NCBI GenBank assembly: GCA_015832175.1
Contig: WJXW01000011.1
Location: 310,001-374,000 of the forward strand
Length of the DNA: 64,000 nt
Source of the DNA: Paraphaeosphaeria minitans
Lineage: Eukaryota; Ascomycota; Dothideomycetes; Pleosporales; Didymosphaeriaceae
Direction of reading: 5' to 3'
A program made the position numbers and the translations under genes. The notes under the pieces were generated by a model. The model was not told the origin of the DNA. It did not search any database and worked only from the letters and a program-made list of their open reading frames with translations. Positions 12,166 to 23,008 of this stretch are shown here, one piece after another. Every line of letters starts with the position of its first letter. Position 1 is the stretch's first letter.

Positions 12166-12351
12166 ACTTTTTCTTTCTTTATTTATCTCTTTATTTATTT
12201 CTTTATTTATTTCTTTATTTATTTCTTTATTTATTTCTTTATTTATTTCTTTATTTATTTCTTTATTTATTTCTTTATTTATTTCTTTATTTATTTCTTT
12301 ATTTATTTCTTTATTTATTTCTTTATTTATTTATTTATTTCTTCTTCTTCG
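12166..12351. repeat. 12-bp minisatellite (ctttatttattt)n
   Basis: About 14 head-to-tail copies of a 12-bp unit, with degenerate ends, form a pyrimidine-rich strand. It starts 70 bp after the tRNA gene and ends 390 bp before the stop codon of the minus-strand Pol III subunit gene. As 12 is divisible by 3, it keeps spurious Phe/Leu/Tyr-rich frames open. Confidence 0.92.
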
Positions 12352-12739
12352 TGGGTTGGGTTGGGGGAAAGGTAGATAGGGGATCGCGGCGGGGATTAGG
12401 TAGTAGACTCGGTAAATTGAACACGTGCTCTACCCTGGGCAGATTGTACACATCCCAATCATCTTTCTACGGTTCCGAGGTTGGAGCGTACGTCGTGAGG
12501 GATCGTCCAGTTCGGCAAGCAAATTGCTTCACGCAATCCATTCCACTCAAAGTCGCTTGGACAAGAACGTAATCCATACCCTAGACTTTTACATCCGCAG
12601 AGCTTGTTGTTCATACACGCTTCCCATCCCATCCCATCGCAGAAAACGATCCCATCTCGATCCCAGTAAACTCCCCAAAATGCCACAAGAATGTCCCGTT
12701 ACAATCGCCGCGCTATGCAGTAAACAAACCCCCTCCCCC
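12352..12739. other. Intergenic, 3' flank of the Pol III subunit gene
   Basis: No gene is supported. The stretch lies between the 12-bp minisatellite and the stop codon of the minus-strand RPC2 gene and includes its presumed 3' UTR. Confidence 0.5.
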
Positions 12740-15700
12740 CTAAACCCTAGCCTCATAATCATACCCCGCCTTCCCAAACTCATCCTCCAATCCAATCGTA
12801 ACCTTGATGTTCATCGCCCCGAGCTCCTGAATCAGCAGCTTCGCCGCATACGGCATCGTGATCCTGCGCACGCCCTTCTCGCTCTCGCAGATGCGGCAGT
12901 ACCCGCTCGCCCCCATCTGCCCACACCGCTCGCACACATCGACATTGTGCGCGTCGGAGCTGATCATCAGGCGTTCGAGTAGCAGCTGCGACGCGCCGTA
13001 CGCGATGAGGCAGTCGCGCTCCATCTCCCCGAGACGCAGACCACCGTCGCGCGCGCGACCCTCGGTGGGCTGCCGCGTGAGGATGGCGCGCGGGCCGCGG
13101 GAACGGGAGTGCATCTTGTCTTGGACCATGTGCTTGAGTTTTTGGTAGTAGATGGGGCCGAAGAAGACGTAAAACTGGAGGGCTTCGCCGGTGATGCCGC
13201 TGGTCATGTAGTCTTTGCCGGTGTACGAGAAGCCATGCTCGACGAGGACGTCGGCCATGTCAAGGACTTCGGAGCCGCCGAAGCAGGTGCCATACTCGAG
13301 GGTGCCGCGGAGGACGCCAGCTTTGCCCGAGTGCAGTTCCTTCATCTTCCCGACCGTCATACGCGAGGGGAAACCGTGGGGGTTCATGATAATGTCGGGG
13401 CAGATGCCTTGGTCGTTGAAGGGCATGTCTTCTTGGTTGACAATTAGTCCGCAGACACCCTTCTGTCCGTGGCGAGACGAGAACTTATCGCCGAGCTCGG
13501 GGCGGCGAGTTTGCCGGAGGAGAAGCTTGATGAGGGAGGTGCCTGCTTCGTTTTCGGTGATGCAGACTTTGTCGATATATGACGGGTCGGGGAGTTTGTA
13601 TCGCATTTCCTGGGTTTTCATCGGAATGTTTCCGCGTGCTCCGGTCGTGGTATCCGAAGGCACGGCTTTCATCAGGTAGGTTTCGCCCTGGTTCACTCGG
13701 GCACCCACCTGCGCAATTCCATCTTTTCCAATTGCTCCGTACTTTGGATCTGTAAGGTTCTTGGGCTGCATGGCCGTCTTGTCGTCGATACCATCCGAGG
13801 TACCGTTCGCGTAGGTCTTGAGGGGCACGACGGTCTTCTTAAGTACTTGACAACGCCCAAATCCGCGGTCACAGGATGCTTTGTTGAGTACAAGGGCATC
13901 CTCGATATCGTAGCCGGAGTAAGACATGACTGCGACGGTGGCGTTCTGTCCAGCAGGAAGCTTGTCGTACTTTGTCAGTTCGATGGTCCTTGTTTTCACC
14001 ATAGGCTGTTGAGGGTACACCATTAGATACAAAAGCGTATCTATCCTGGTGAACTGGTTGTATGCAATAGCTCCTATAGCTTGCTTACCCATAGCGCACT
14101 GGTATGTGTTACGAGGTGACTGATTGTGATGAGGGTATGGGATCAAGCCAGCGACAGCGCCGAGAATCGTGAAGGGCTCAATTTCCAGATGTGTCGTGTA
14201 TTGGCCGATGTCTTTTTCTCTGATCGCAATGTTGGTGTCATTCTCTTCGTTGCAATCCAGATACTCAACCAATCCACGGGTCAGGAAATCCTCGAATTCC
14301 ATTGAGCCTTTTCGAAGCGCCTTCAGGTAACGCGCTGTTACTTTAGAGCGTCCGTTCTCCACGATAATGAGCGGCCGACAGATACGACCTTCGTCAGTGG
14401 CGATGTGGACTTCGCAGAAATCATGGTTGATGTAGATGCTTGTGAACTCCGATATCCGGCCCATTCGCCTCAGCTTTCGGAAGTTGACGAGAAAGCTCTT
14501 GGGAGTGCTGGTGAGGGCGATAGGAGTTCCGTTGAGGCAGACTGAGTATAGACCCTCTCTATGTATCTCTTCACCAGTCTGCATGCAAATGTCTTCGGCT
14601 CCCAATAGGAATACCATCTTTCGAACAGGATCCTCATCGTCCTCGGTGGTGATGTGGGTCATCAGAGCCAGGTTCTTGACGAGGCCGCAAGCTTCTCCTT
14701 CGGGCGTGTCCGACGTGCAGAGCATACCGAATTGAGAGGGCTGTAGCGCACGGGGACCCGACACCTTTCTTGTCTTCTCGAACTGACTGGATATGCGCGT
14801 CATCATACCGAGAGCCGCAATGTAACTGAGCCGGCTGAGGACGTGCGTAACGCCTGCTCGGTCCATCTTGAAGCGCTTGAGGCTCCAGTTGCCGGTAGCA
14901 ATAGCACGTTCGATCCCGAGCGTGATATGATTCTTGAGGGCGCTGATGTGTGAGAAGGCGTCAAATTCTTGGGCACGGTTCTGCTTCTTGAGTACCTTGT
15001 CTATTCCTAGCTTAAAGTCGTGGTTGAACCGTTTGAAGTGATCTTCGAACAGGAGGGACAGCATCTGGCCGGACAATTCGAGACGCTTGTTGCCAACATA
15101 ATCTCGGTCATCCACGAGGCTGGGGTTGACTTCAGCCATGACGACCCTTCGTGCCATCAATGCAATGTATAGTGCTTTTGTTCTGAAATTTGTACCTTCA
15201 ACAGCCACGTGAGGCAGGACGACGTTCGCTAAGCATTCAATGGCTTCGAGGTGGTAGTTTCTAGCTCGTCCAAATTTCTTGGTCAAGCGGACGCGGTGGC
15301 CAACATGTTCCAGTGCAGCTTGCTGCGTAAAGATCTTGGCTTGCATGCAGGACTCAAAGTTGACCGTGAATTTGTCCTGGTACTCAGCGTCGTCGCCGCA
15401 GATCAAAACCATAATCTCCTCATCCGAAAGTACTCCCAAGGCCTTCATGACGATGACTATCGGAATCTCCTCGGAAAGCGTGTTGTGCCGCAGGTACATG
15501 AGACCTTTCTTCTGGATCACATACGTTTTCGTTTTCCGCTCGTTGGTCGAACTCGTGACGCTGGCCTGCATGATTCCTTTCGCACTCTCCACAATGACAC
15601 GATTCTTGTTCAATTGTTCCTGAACGAGGATGACCTTCTCTTGGCCTCTAGTGATGAAGTAACCTCCGGGATCCAGCGGACATTCTTCCAGAAGAGCCAT

Positions 15701-16412
15701 CTCCCTGTCGTTTCTCCCTGCGAGCACACACTTGTTGCTTCTGAGCATAATGGGCATTCTGCCGATTTGCACATTGTTCCTCCTCACCCGACTAGACCCA
15801 CGCGTATATACAATGTCAACGACGATAGGCGCGGCGTATGTCATGTCTCGTAGCCGGCACTCGTTTGGCGTAATTGTGCTCTTGTAGTGTACATTCAGAT
15901 TGTCTTCCTCGGCACGGTTGGGTGCCAGCACCCTAATATCCTTGTACTCGAGCAAAAACTTCGGATCGAGATCGCTGCGCACGTATCGATTTGCCTGGAG
16001 TATCTTCTTGAGATCCACATCGACAAAGTGGTTGTACGAGTCAACGTGCTGCTTCACCAGACCCTTTACTTTCAGAAATGCCGGGAGTAGATTCCATTTG
16101 TCGCGCGCAGTGTCGATGGGATCGGTGAGCGATTTGCCGTAGTAGAAGGGTTCGAGCATGGCCGCGAATTCGTCCTTCGCGCTGCCGTTGACTCGCGCTT
16201 TTTGGCGGCGGTTCTTGTCGGCGACATCGGCGGGCGGGTCCACGTCCATGCCATCCTGTGTATCACCACCTGCATCTTGAGCTCCTGCTGCGCCGGACGC
16301 GGCTGTTTTTGCCCCGCGCGGGGCAGGACGAGGCCTCGGCTTGGGGGGTTCCTACGGGTGTCAATGTGTGCCTAGACTGGCGGTGCGATCGCAATACCTT
16401 TTGGCCCACCAT
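12740..16412 (-). CDS. rpc2: DNA-directed RNA polymerase III subunit 2 (RPC2/RET1)
   Basis: Second-largest, beta-like subunit of nuclear RNA polymerase III, forming part of the active centre that makes tRNAs, 5S rRNA and U6. Two exons on the minus strand: a 15-nt first exon 16398-16412 (MVGQK) and 12740-16351, in phase 0, giving 1208 residues. Without the small exon the first ATG would be 16249 (1169 residues); the joined form adds a basic, proline-rich leader. Pol III rather than Pol II identity comes from the N-terminal [20 protein letters not shown] block and the overall length. Hallmarks: [29 protein letters not shown] (about 820), [12 protein letters not shown] (about 960), [14 protein letters not shown], and the C-terminal zinc motif CERC...CRIC (about 1142-1157). 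The neighbouring tRNA gene is one of its substrates, which is probably coincidence. Confidence 0.95.
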
Positions 16413-17261
16413 GTCTGCAGCTGGAGAGCAGAAACAAACAGTTCGGTGCAGAGGCAAGGTGTGGGTGGAAGTAGCTTGACTTCAGAATAGTTTTGCCGCA
16501 GGAAGGCCGAGTCACAGGTCCCCACCAATCGGGGATTCACAAGTGCCGCAGCCTTCATCTATCAGCGCGGTGGGTGCCCACAACAACTTTCATCTCCAGA
16601 TAAAGTGGTGGTAACATGATCAAGACAGCAACCTGGCCAGCGCTGTGAAAGCGGAATTAACTTTAGCGAGGTATCTTGTTGAGACTCTAGGACCGTGGTA
16701 TGCGCGTGCAGGGTTCTGTGGCGCACAGAGCACACTGGAGCTGTTATTTCAACACTCTTTACAAACTCAAGTTTCTCCTAGCTATGGCTGGACTTGCTCG
16801 CTCAACATTTTGAACAATGCCATGCTGCTGTCTATGATCCTCATGTCTTATCGTATTATAACGTCAACCTCAGAGGTAGAGCATGCGGGTCTATTGTCGT
16901 GAACCTCGATGCTGGCACTTACTGGATTTTATGTCGTTCCATCATTCTCAAATAGTTGCGTATACACATTTTCCACATAACGCATAAAGTCGAGCAAGAA
17001 TGTCCGAACAAATCGTACCAGTCCTTCTAGACGCAGCAAGCATTCAAGTCTCAAATCTACCAGGTGCTTCCCTCAAGACCCCCAATCCAAGCAAATTCCG
17101 CCCCCAAAATGCCATCGATACTTTACAAATTGCAATCGAATCCCAACGCTTGCATAGCTATGCAACTACCGGAACATCCAATCCAACTGTATACATAAGA
17201 AGCTGATTCAAGGGAACAAGTTCTGACCCAAACACTGTGATGTGAAACAGGCAGCGCGCTA
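16413..17261. other. Intergenic: rpc2 promoter side and 3' flank of the RS-rich gene
   Basis: No gene is supported. Two short open frames (16645-16902 and 17000-17206, plus) lack domain signals and splice partners. The right part is the 3' flank of the minus-strand gene whose stop is at 17262. Confidence 0.5.
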
Positions 17262-18976
17262 CTAGAACGCCGCACCGCCAACCTCACTGTCCCCATTCAG
17301 CGACCTGAGGTGTTGTTCGGCAAGCTCAGATCGCAGCGCAGCATTGTCCGCGTCTCGACCCAGTGCGTCCCACTCCCTCAGACTCCCACGTTTCGCCGCC
17401 TCTTTCGCCTCGATCTGCTCCCTGAGTTTGCGCGCCTCGTCTTCCAACTTGAGAATCTTGCTTGTATCAATAAGCTCAGGAGCCTTCTGTCCTCCTGGAA
17501 TCTCTTTTGGAAGGTTGTCAAGATGGCCACCAAAGCGCTGCGTGCGAGGATAGGTAGTAGACGTGCTGTTGCTAGAGCCACGGAAGGGCGGAGTGTAGGG
17601 TGTAGGTCCGTTTCCTGGTCCACGGGGGCCGGATGGCGGTCCACCATGGTAGCTTCCACCTCGCGCACCCCAAGTCGCTGAACCCCGACGCGGTGGACCA
17701 GAGAAATCACGAGGCGAGTCATAACCAAAGCTACCGCGACCGCCGCCTCGAGGGCGAGTAGGAGCAGCAAGAACCGGATTGTGACTGCTAGTGCGGGAAA
17801 AGAGGGGCGGCTGTGGAGTAGAGTTTGACGGTCCGGCCGGTGGCGACATGGCTGGAGATGGGTAGCTGCGGTCCCTGGGTCCCGTGGGAGGGGCACGGGA
17901 ATAGTTGCTTTCTCCATTGCGGTACGATGAGGATGGTCCACTTGGCGGTGCAAATTCCCGGTCGCGGTCACCTCTAGGTCCCGTCGGTGGGCCATCGCGA
18001 ACCCTTGGAGGAGATCGTTCTCGCTCCCGGTCGCGGCTTCGATCAAAGTCACGCTCGCGGAATGGAGATCGAGGAGCTGAGACAGCGTCTCTCATGGGCC
18101 TGTCATCAGGTACCAAAGCAGCCCTGCTAGGGTGTACTGGTGGAGGAGATGAGCGACGTGAGGTAGCTGCAGACTCCCTGCCCGAAGCATCGTTTGACGC
18201 ATATGTGTTTCTGGCCGGAGAGGGCGATCGGCGTCTCCAGGTATCTGCGGTATACGGGTCCGCGTGCTCTCGTCGGGGGGAAGGCGAACGACGACGGTAG
18301 TCTCTGGTGTCGCGAGCGGGCGAAAATCGGCGAGGAGGGCTAGACCAGGTCAGCTGAAGTTCTTTCATACAGATGTTGTTTGGCGTACCTCTGTGCACGG
18401 GAGCGAGGTTCGTCGTACCGGCCGGCACGAGGGGGCGAGCGAGCGGCACGGCTCCTGGCTGGCGAAGGGTCCCGTTCTCGAGGTGGCGGAGACCTGTCGC
18501 GGCGAGGGGAGCGTGTGTACGAATCGTACCCCCCGCGAGGAGGCGACCTCGCGCGATCGATACGGAAATTCTCCCTTCGAGGAGGGGAATATGCGCGGCG
18601 AGGTGGGGATCGAGCCCTGCCGGTCCTCCAGCGATCGTCGTCCCGCCTAGGGCTCCTAGATCGCCTGCGGAACGATGCCGGAGAGCGACTGCGAGGGCGA
18701 GAGGAACGAGCGCCACCCGGAGTGTATGTGTCAGCACGACTGACTCCACCGCGAGGAGGGCTTCGATCACGGGTGTTGGCGCGGTAGCTGTCGATCCGCG
18801 GACCAGGCGAGCGAGGACGGTACGTATTCGAGTACCTGTCGTCCCTAGACTGCATTAGCTGCGTGCGCATAGTGCGAACGAGGCCTGTTTCAGCTCGAGT
18901 GTAGAGCTGCATACGTATCGACAGGCTTGGGCGCAACAAACCTCCGGTCGCGGTCGTCTCGTTCCCTACGATCCAT
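17262..18976 (-). CDS. RS/RG-rich low-complexity protein, probably nuclear RNA-associated
   Basis: No named family is recognised. Three exons on the minus strand: 18915-18976, 18389-18844, 17262-18339, giving 531 residues. Start MDRRERDDRDRR at 18976 is chosen because it alone joins in frame to the RS-rich second exon through a GT-AG intron. Residues about 22-330 are dense in RS, SPPR and SRSP motifs, as in SR-type splicing and matrix proteins. The middle is Pro/Gly/Arg-rich (GGGRGSF, GPPSGPRGPG), like RGG boxes. The C-terminal 70 residues form a charged helix with coiled-coil character (KLEDEARKLREQIEAKEAAK). No RRM, zinc finger or kinase domain is visible. Composition and the neighbouring splicing factor gene suggest an mRNA-processing role, but that is inference. 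Splice choice in such low-complexity sequence carries some risk. Confidence 0.72.
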
Positions 18977-19627
18977 GGAAATGAAAGCTTGCAATCCTAT
19001 TGCTGCTGGTGATGATAGACAGAGAGTAATAGTATCCTGTGTTGCACTGTGATATGAATGGACGAAAGTCAGTGGTGTTGCGGAGTTCGTGACGTTGACG
19101 CTCGTTTGTCTTGCGGAGGTCAGGGTGTTCGAACTTTCTAAAGAGGCCAAGCCACAACTGCGCACGTGATGCGGCTCTAGCCCGACGCCGAACACTGACA
19201 TCAATCTTGACAGTGTTATCCGTCTGCAACATCTACAAACAACCGTAGCTACAGTATGAATGTGCGTCTTGGAAGCCCCGTATGGATCGTTTCGTTCGAA
19301 TAAATCTTGAGAGCAAATCGTCCACAGTGCACGATATACTGGTCAATGTCCGCCAAATCTTCACTTTCTGGCTCATCTTGATGTCATCACGAGCCAACGT
19401 TCTTAGTGCCCTCTTTCCATGTAGTTCCGATGTTCTTGTATCAATGTTGATTCAGTAGTTGCAAAGGCCCCTCCAGAGAATTCTTTACGCTCAATGGCAA
19501 TCGCCATATCTTCCTCCCAAGTCCTTCCTTGCGCCTTATATGCGACCATGCCCATGCTGTCATTGCGCTGGTATCTTTACAAATCTTACAGTCCTAGTCC
19601 TCCTGCATCTTTCCTCTGCTGGCCGTG
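18977..19627. other. Intergenic between the RS-rich gene and sf3b2
   Basis: No gene is supported. The left part is the promoter and 5' UTR side of the RS-rich gene (minus). The right part is the 3' flank of sf3b2. Confidence 0.5.
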
Positions 19628-21421
19628 TCAACGTCGAGGGCGACGCTCGTCGTTGCTCTTCTCCTCCCTCTTCTGCCTCTTTCGGGACTCTGCCGCAATC
19701 ATCTCACTGAGATCATCTTGATCAATGGCAGACCACTGGCCCTGCATCTCCGCTTTCCTCTGCGCCTCATACTGCTTCCTCAACGCCTCCTTATCCAGTT
19801 TGTCGCTGTCTGCAAGGGCGTCCACATCCACCGAGATATCAACATCGCCAGCTTTACGCTTGCGCTGGCTGTGGTCGCCAAAATTATCGCGTCTGGCGGC
19901 ATCCATGTCATAAGCATGTTCACCTCCGAAGAAACCGGTGGACTGGATGTTCTTCTCCGGAAGCACCTGGAAGGCGCTACGTGGTGCGCCAGGCTCTTCC
20001 GTCTCGATGCCCTTGCGCTGCTTGCGCAATGTGAATTCACCGCCAATGGTTTCTGTTCCGCCAATCTCTGAAGGAAGCGCAGAGGCCGTAGTCATGGAAG
20101 TTTGGATACCCGAGGCATCTTCTGGGCCTTCTTCTTCCTCCTCATCTTCATCGTCCTCCTCCTCTTCGCTCTCTTCTTCATCGCTCTCGCCTTCTGCCCG
20201 TAAGACACCCCAAATGCTACGCTCGACAGGTTCGCCGTGCTGGGTGGGAGCGGCTTGTTCCTGCAAGATACCCTGGCCAAGAGGATCTCCACCCCATTGT
20301 GGCCGATGTGTAGCGTCATCGATCGGTGGTCGACCCCATTGCCCCGCAGTGAAGCCCCAAGAAGCCCCTGGGGGTATGGGCGCGTTCACACCTGGAACCT
20401 TCAGGCTGGGATATGAGGGAGGAGGACCAAAACGTTGCTGGGTAATTAGCCATGGCGGAGGTTGGCCAGGACCCATGCCCAGTGCATCCCTCAACTCCTC
20501 GCTCAACACGCCAGGCTTCAAGTGAACCAGGCTGGTCTCGAACTCTTTGCCCTCGTAGTACACTTCTCCGTAACGCGTCATCTCTGGCTTGGTCTGCCTC
20601 CGGAAGAAGGCGTCGTAGAGCTTTCCGTAGTCCATGTCGAACTTCCCGAGTTTTCCTTGCACACGCTCGCGCTGCTTCTGTTTCAGGGACATTTCCGCTT
20701 GCTTCTCGAGGACTGCTTCGCGCATCTCCGATATACCGGTCTCCTGGATGAACTTGGGCAACGCAAACGGTGGCTTCTCGATACCACGCTTCGATGAAAG
20801 GTACTCACGCTTAAGAGACCAGTGATTCGGGACAGGGACGACGTTCTTGTAGCCTTTGATAGCAATCAGTAGACGAGGGTCCGAAGAAGTCGGATCGGTC
20901 CACTCTACGAGCTCCGGTTTGTCGACCGACGCCTTGAGTTGTGCCACGGTCATCTTGTTCATCTGTTTCCGCTGTTTCTTCGAGATCTTCTTCGCGGAGT
21001 CGTCCTCCTCGTCGGGAATGTCGTCATCATCGTAGTAGATCTCGGCCTTTTCCTCATCGTTTGCGACGTCTTCCGCAGTGGGTTCGCGGAACTTCTCGAA
21101 AACGTTCTTGTACTGCTCGAATAACGGGTTATCAAGATCATAGGCATTCGCGAAATCGTCAACGTTCACAAGGTCCGCGGATCGGACCGCCCGTTCTTCG
21201 TTATTGGTCTTGTCGTCGGGAGCAGGCGATTCGCTCTCACGCGCAGAGTCGCCGGCCTCGGAAGGGGTCTCCTGTTGTATGGTCAGTATTTTTCCGCGCC
21301 AGGGTGGTGTCACAGGACTTACAGCGCGCTGTGCTTTCTTCTTAGCCCTGCGATATGCATTCTTTGACGCCTTCTTTGAACCAGAAGTCCCGTTTAGGGC
21401 GGTGGCGGTGGCGGTCGCCAT
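19628..21421 (-). CDS. cus1: U2 snRNP SF3b subunit 2 (SF3b145/Cus1)
   Basis: Component of the SF3b complex that holds U2 snRNP on the branch site; it binds the SF3B4/Hsh49 subunit. Two exons on the minus strand, 21323-21421 and 19628-21271, give 580 residues. The 51-nt intron (21272-21322) has gtaagt, a ctgac branch site and cag, but contains no stop and is a multiple of 3, so an unspliced reading also stays open. Family alignment (KKKAQRA then ETPSEAG) favours splicing. Residues about 165-285 are the DUF382 region (DPRLLIAIKGYKNVVPVPNHW, DYGKLYDAFFRRQTKPEM). The PSP domain follows at about 305-350 (LSEELRDALGMGPGQPPPWL, GPPPSYPSLKVPGVNAPIP). An acidic Glu/Asp run lies near 430-450. An upstream in-frame ATG at 21502 would add 27 residues; MATATATALNG at 21421 is preferred from its basic start. 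Confidence 0.94.
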   Translation of the reverse strand: MATATATALNGTSGSKKASKNAYRRAKKKAQRAVSPVTPPWRGKILTIQQETPSEAGDSARESESPAPDDKTNNEERAVRSADLVNVDDFANAYDLDNPLFEQYKNVFEKFREPTAEDVANDEEKAEIYYDDDDIPDEEDDSAKKISKKQRKQMNKMTVAQLKASVDKPELVEWTDPTSSDPRLLIAIKGYKNVVPVPNHWSLKREYLSSKRGIEKPPFALPKFIQETGISEMREAVLEKQAEMSLKQKQRERVQGKLGKFDMDYGKLYDAFFRRQTKPEMTRYGEVYYEGKEFETSLVHLKPGVLSEELRDALGMGPGQPPPWLITQQRFGPPPSYPSLKVPGVNAPIPPGASWGFTAGQWGRPPIDDATHRPQWGGDPLGQGILQEQAAPTQHGEPVERSIWGVLRAEGESDEEESEEEEDDEDEEEEEGPEDASGIQTSMTTASALPSEIGGTETIGGEFTLRKQRKGIETEEPGAPRSAFQVLPEKNIQSTGFFGGEHAYDMDAARRDNFGDHSQRKRKAGDVDISVDVDALADSDKLDKEALRKQYEAQRKAEMQGQWSAIDQDDLSEMIAAESRKRQKREEKSNDERRPRR

Positions 21422-21908
21422 TTGGAATGGTAGCAGCCCGCTACGAAGGTTATGTTCGCTCTTCAGGTAGCCTAGAGGTAGGTGTGCAAATGCGGTAGAC
21501 AAACCAGGCCGTGGGCTACCTTGCGAGGATGCGGCGCAGATACGCGTTGACTGGGACGGGTTGTGGGGGTTCGTGTCTTAAAGGTCGTGGAAAGCGGAGC
21601 TGGTGAGGTGAATTTGGCGTCGGCAGCACCTGCCCAAATCGCGGCTTGGCATCACATGATACTCGTCAGCCCGAAAGCCTAACCCGGAATGCTCGAGTCC
21701 TTCAACAGCTCTAGGTAGTACGATATGACATACAAATTATCATGCTTGAGCTTTTATCACCTGTCTGAGATCTTTGATTCAGGCTATGCTATCACACTGC
21801 CCGTTGTGCCGCTTGCACGATGTGTCTAAAGCTCGAAAACAATGCCTTCGTTTCCATGCACCTCATTGAACTTTACCAACCGCGTACCGTGAGCTCTCAA
21901 CTTCCCAT
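21422..21908. other. Intergenic between sf3b2 and the aldo-keto reductase gene
   Basis: No gene is supported. It combines the promoter side of sf3b2 with the 3' flank of the aldo-keto reductase gene, both on the minus strand. Confidence 0.5.
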
Positions 21909-23008
21909 CTATAGTCGACTCTCATCCCCGAATTTCTTTCCCCAAAAACCTCGGAAGTGCTTCTTTTGGCCGGCCTCGTTGATCCGCTTGATCTCGGCAG
22001 GCGTCAGCTTGAAAGTCGCAGCCCTTAGATAGTCGCTCAGTCGCTGCTCTTTGCTTGAGGTCGTGATGGGTACCACATCCTGATCGATGCACCACCGAAG
22101 GCTGATCTCGCCCGCGCTGACCGCGTACTTCTTCTCAAGGCCAGGGAAGACGTCGTCAACAGGACCTGGTGCTGCCTTGGTGACTGCTGTGAGAGGTCTA
22201 TAAGTTGAAAGGTCAATGTTTGTCTAGTTGATATTTATTTGGCGTACTAACCCATACGCCGTAGTAGCGATGCCGTGCTTCTTGTGGAATTCCAGAGTCT
22301 CCACGCGTTGGAGGTAAGGGTGGAACTCGATCTGGTTCACAGCAGGAATGACTTTAGCAGTCTTCAAAACACATTCAAGATCCTGGGGACGGTAGTTGGA
22401 GACACCGATGGTCTTGGCAAGACCGGCCTTCTGTACTGCTTCCATCTCAGCCCACGTGTTCTGTAGGTCTTGCTCCGACTTCGCCCAGAACGGGGAGTGA
22501 ATAAGGTAGCTGTATAAGTTAGCTGGGGAGACGAAGCACAATCTGAAAGTACTTACAGATCGACATAGTCCAGCTGAAGCTTCTTCAAGCTCTGCTTGAG
22601 GGCCCGCGCAATATCGCCAGCCTCGCCCGTGGGCTCCCACACCTTGGTGGTGACAAAAAGCTTACTACGGTCGACACCACTCTCCTTGATGCCTTGGCCA
22701 AGCTCAGTCTCGTTCTTGTATGCTGCAAGTCGGTCAGCACATGTTCAATAGGTGCCATGGCTAGGTGCCAGTTTCTCTTATTGTAGCAAGAGCATGCCAC
22801 TGTCAGGAACCTAGTAAGACTTACACTCCGCGCCATCAAGATGGTAGTAACCAAGCTTGATGGCAGTTTTTACGCCGTCGACAATTGCTTGGTCGAGCTT
22901 GCCCTCTTCCTTTTTCCCCCAAGCTGTTCCCACGCCATAGGCAAGCATAGGAATCGAGGCGCCATCGTTGAGCTTCAGAGCTGGGATCGTGACGTTGAGG
23001 TTGGCCAT
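21909..23008 (-). CDS. Aldo-keto reductase (AKR superfamily)
   Basis: NAD(P)H-dependent reductase of carbonyl groups with a TIM-barrel fold. Four exons on the minus strand: 22825-23008, 22557-22722, 22252-22509, 21909-22197. All junctions are GT-AG and in frame, giving 298 residues, close to the family norm. The catalytic tetrad is visible: Asp58 and Tyr63 in the LDGAESYKNE block, Lys88 in VTTKVW and His121 in YLIHSP. Cofactor-loop features near the C-terminus ([10 protein letters not shown]) resemble the usual K-S-x-x-x-x-R pattern. Start [10 protein letters not shown] at 23008 matches typical AKR N-termini. An in-frame ATG at 23146 would add 46 residues, rich in Arg/Ser and lacking acidic residues at first, resembling a mitochondrial leader. 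The substrate cannot be told from sequence; relatives act on glycerol, sugars or methylglyoxal-type aldehydes. Confidence 0.92.

Noticed and set aside
12159..12572. Plus-strand frames rich in Phe, Leu and Tyr
   Set aside because: Direct translation of the 12-bp minisatellite, with no protein features.
12740..16412. RNA polymerase II subunit RPB2
   Set aside because: Length and N-terminal motifs fit the Pol III subunit; Pol II-specific N-terminal signatures are absent.
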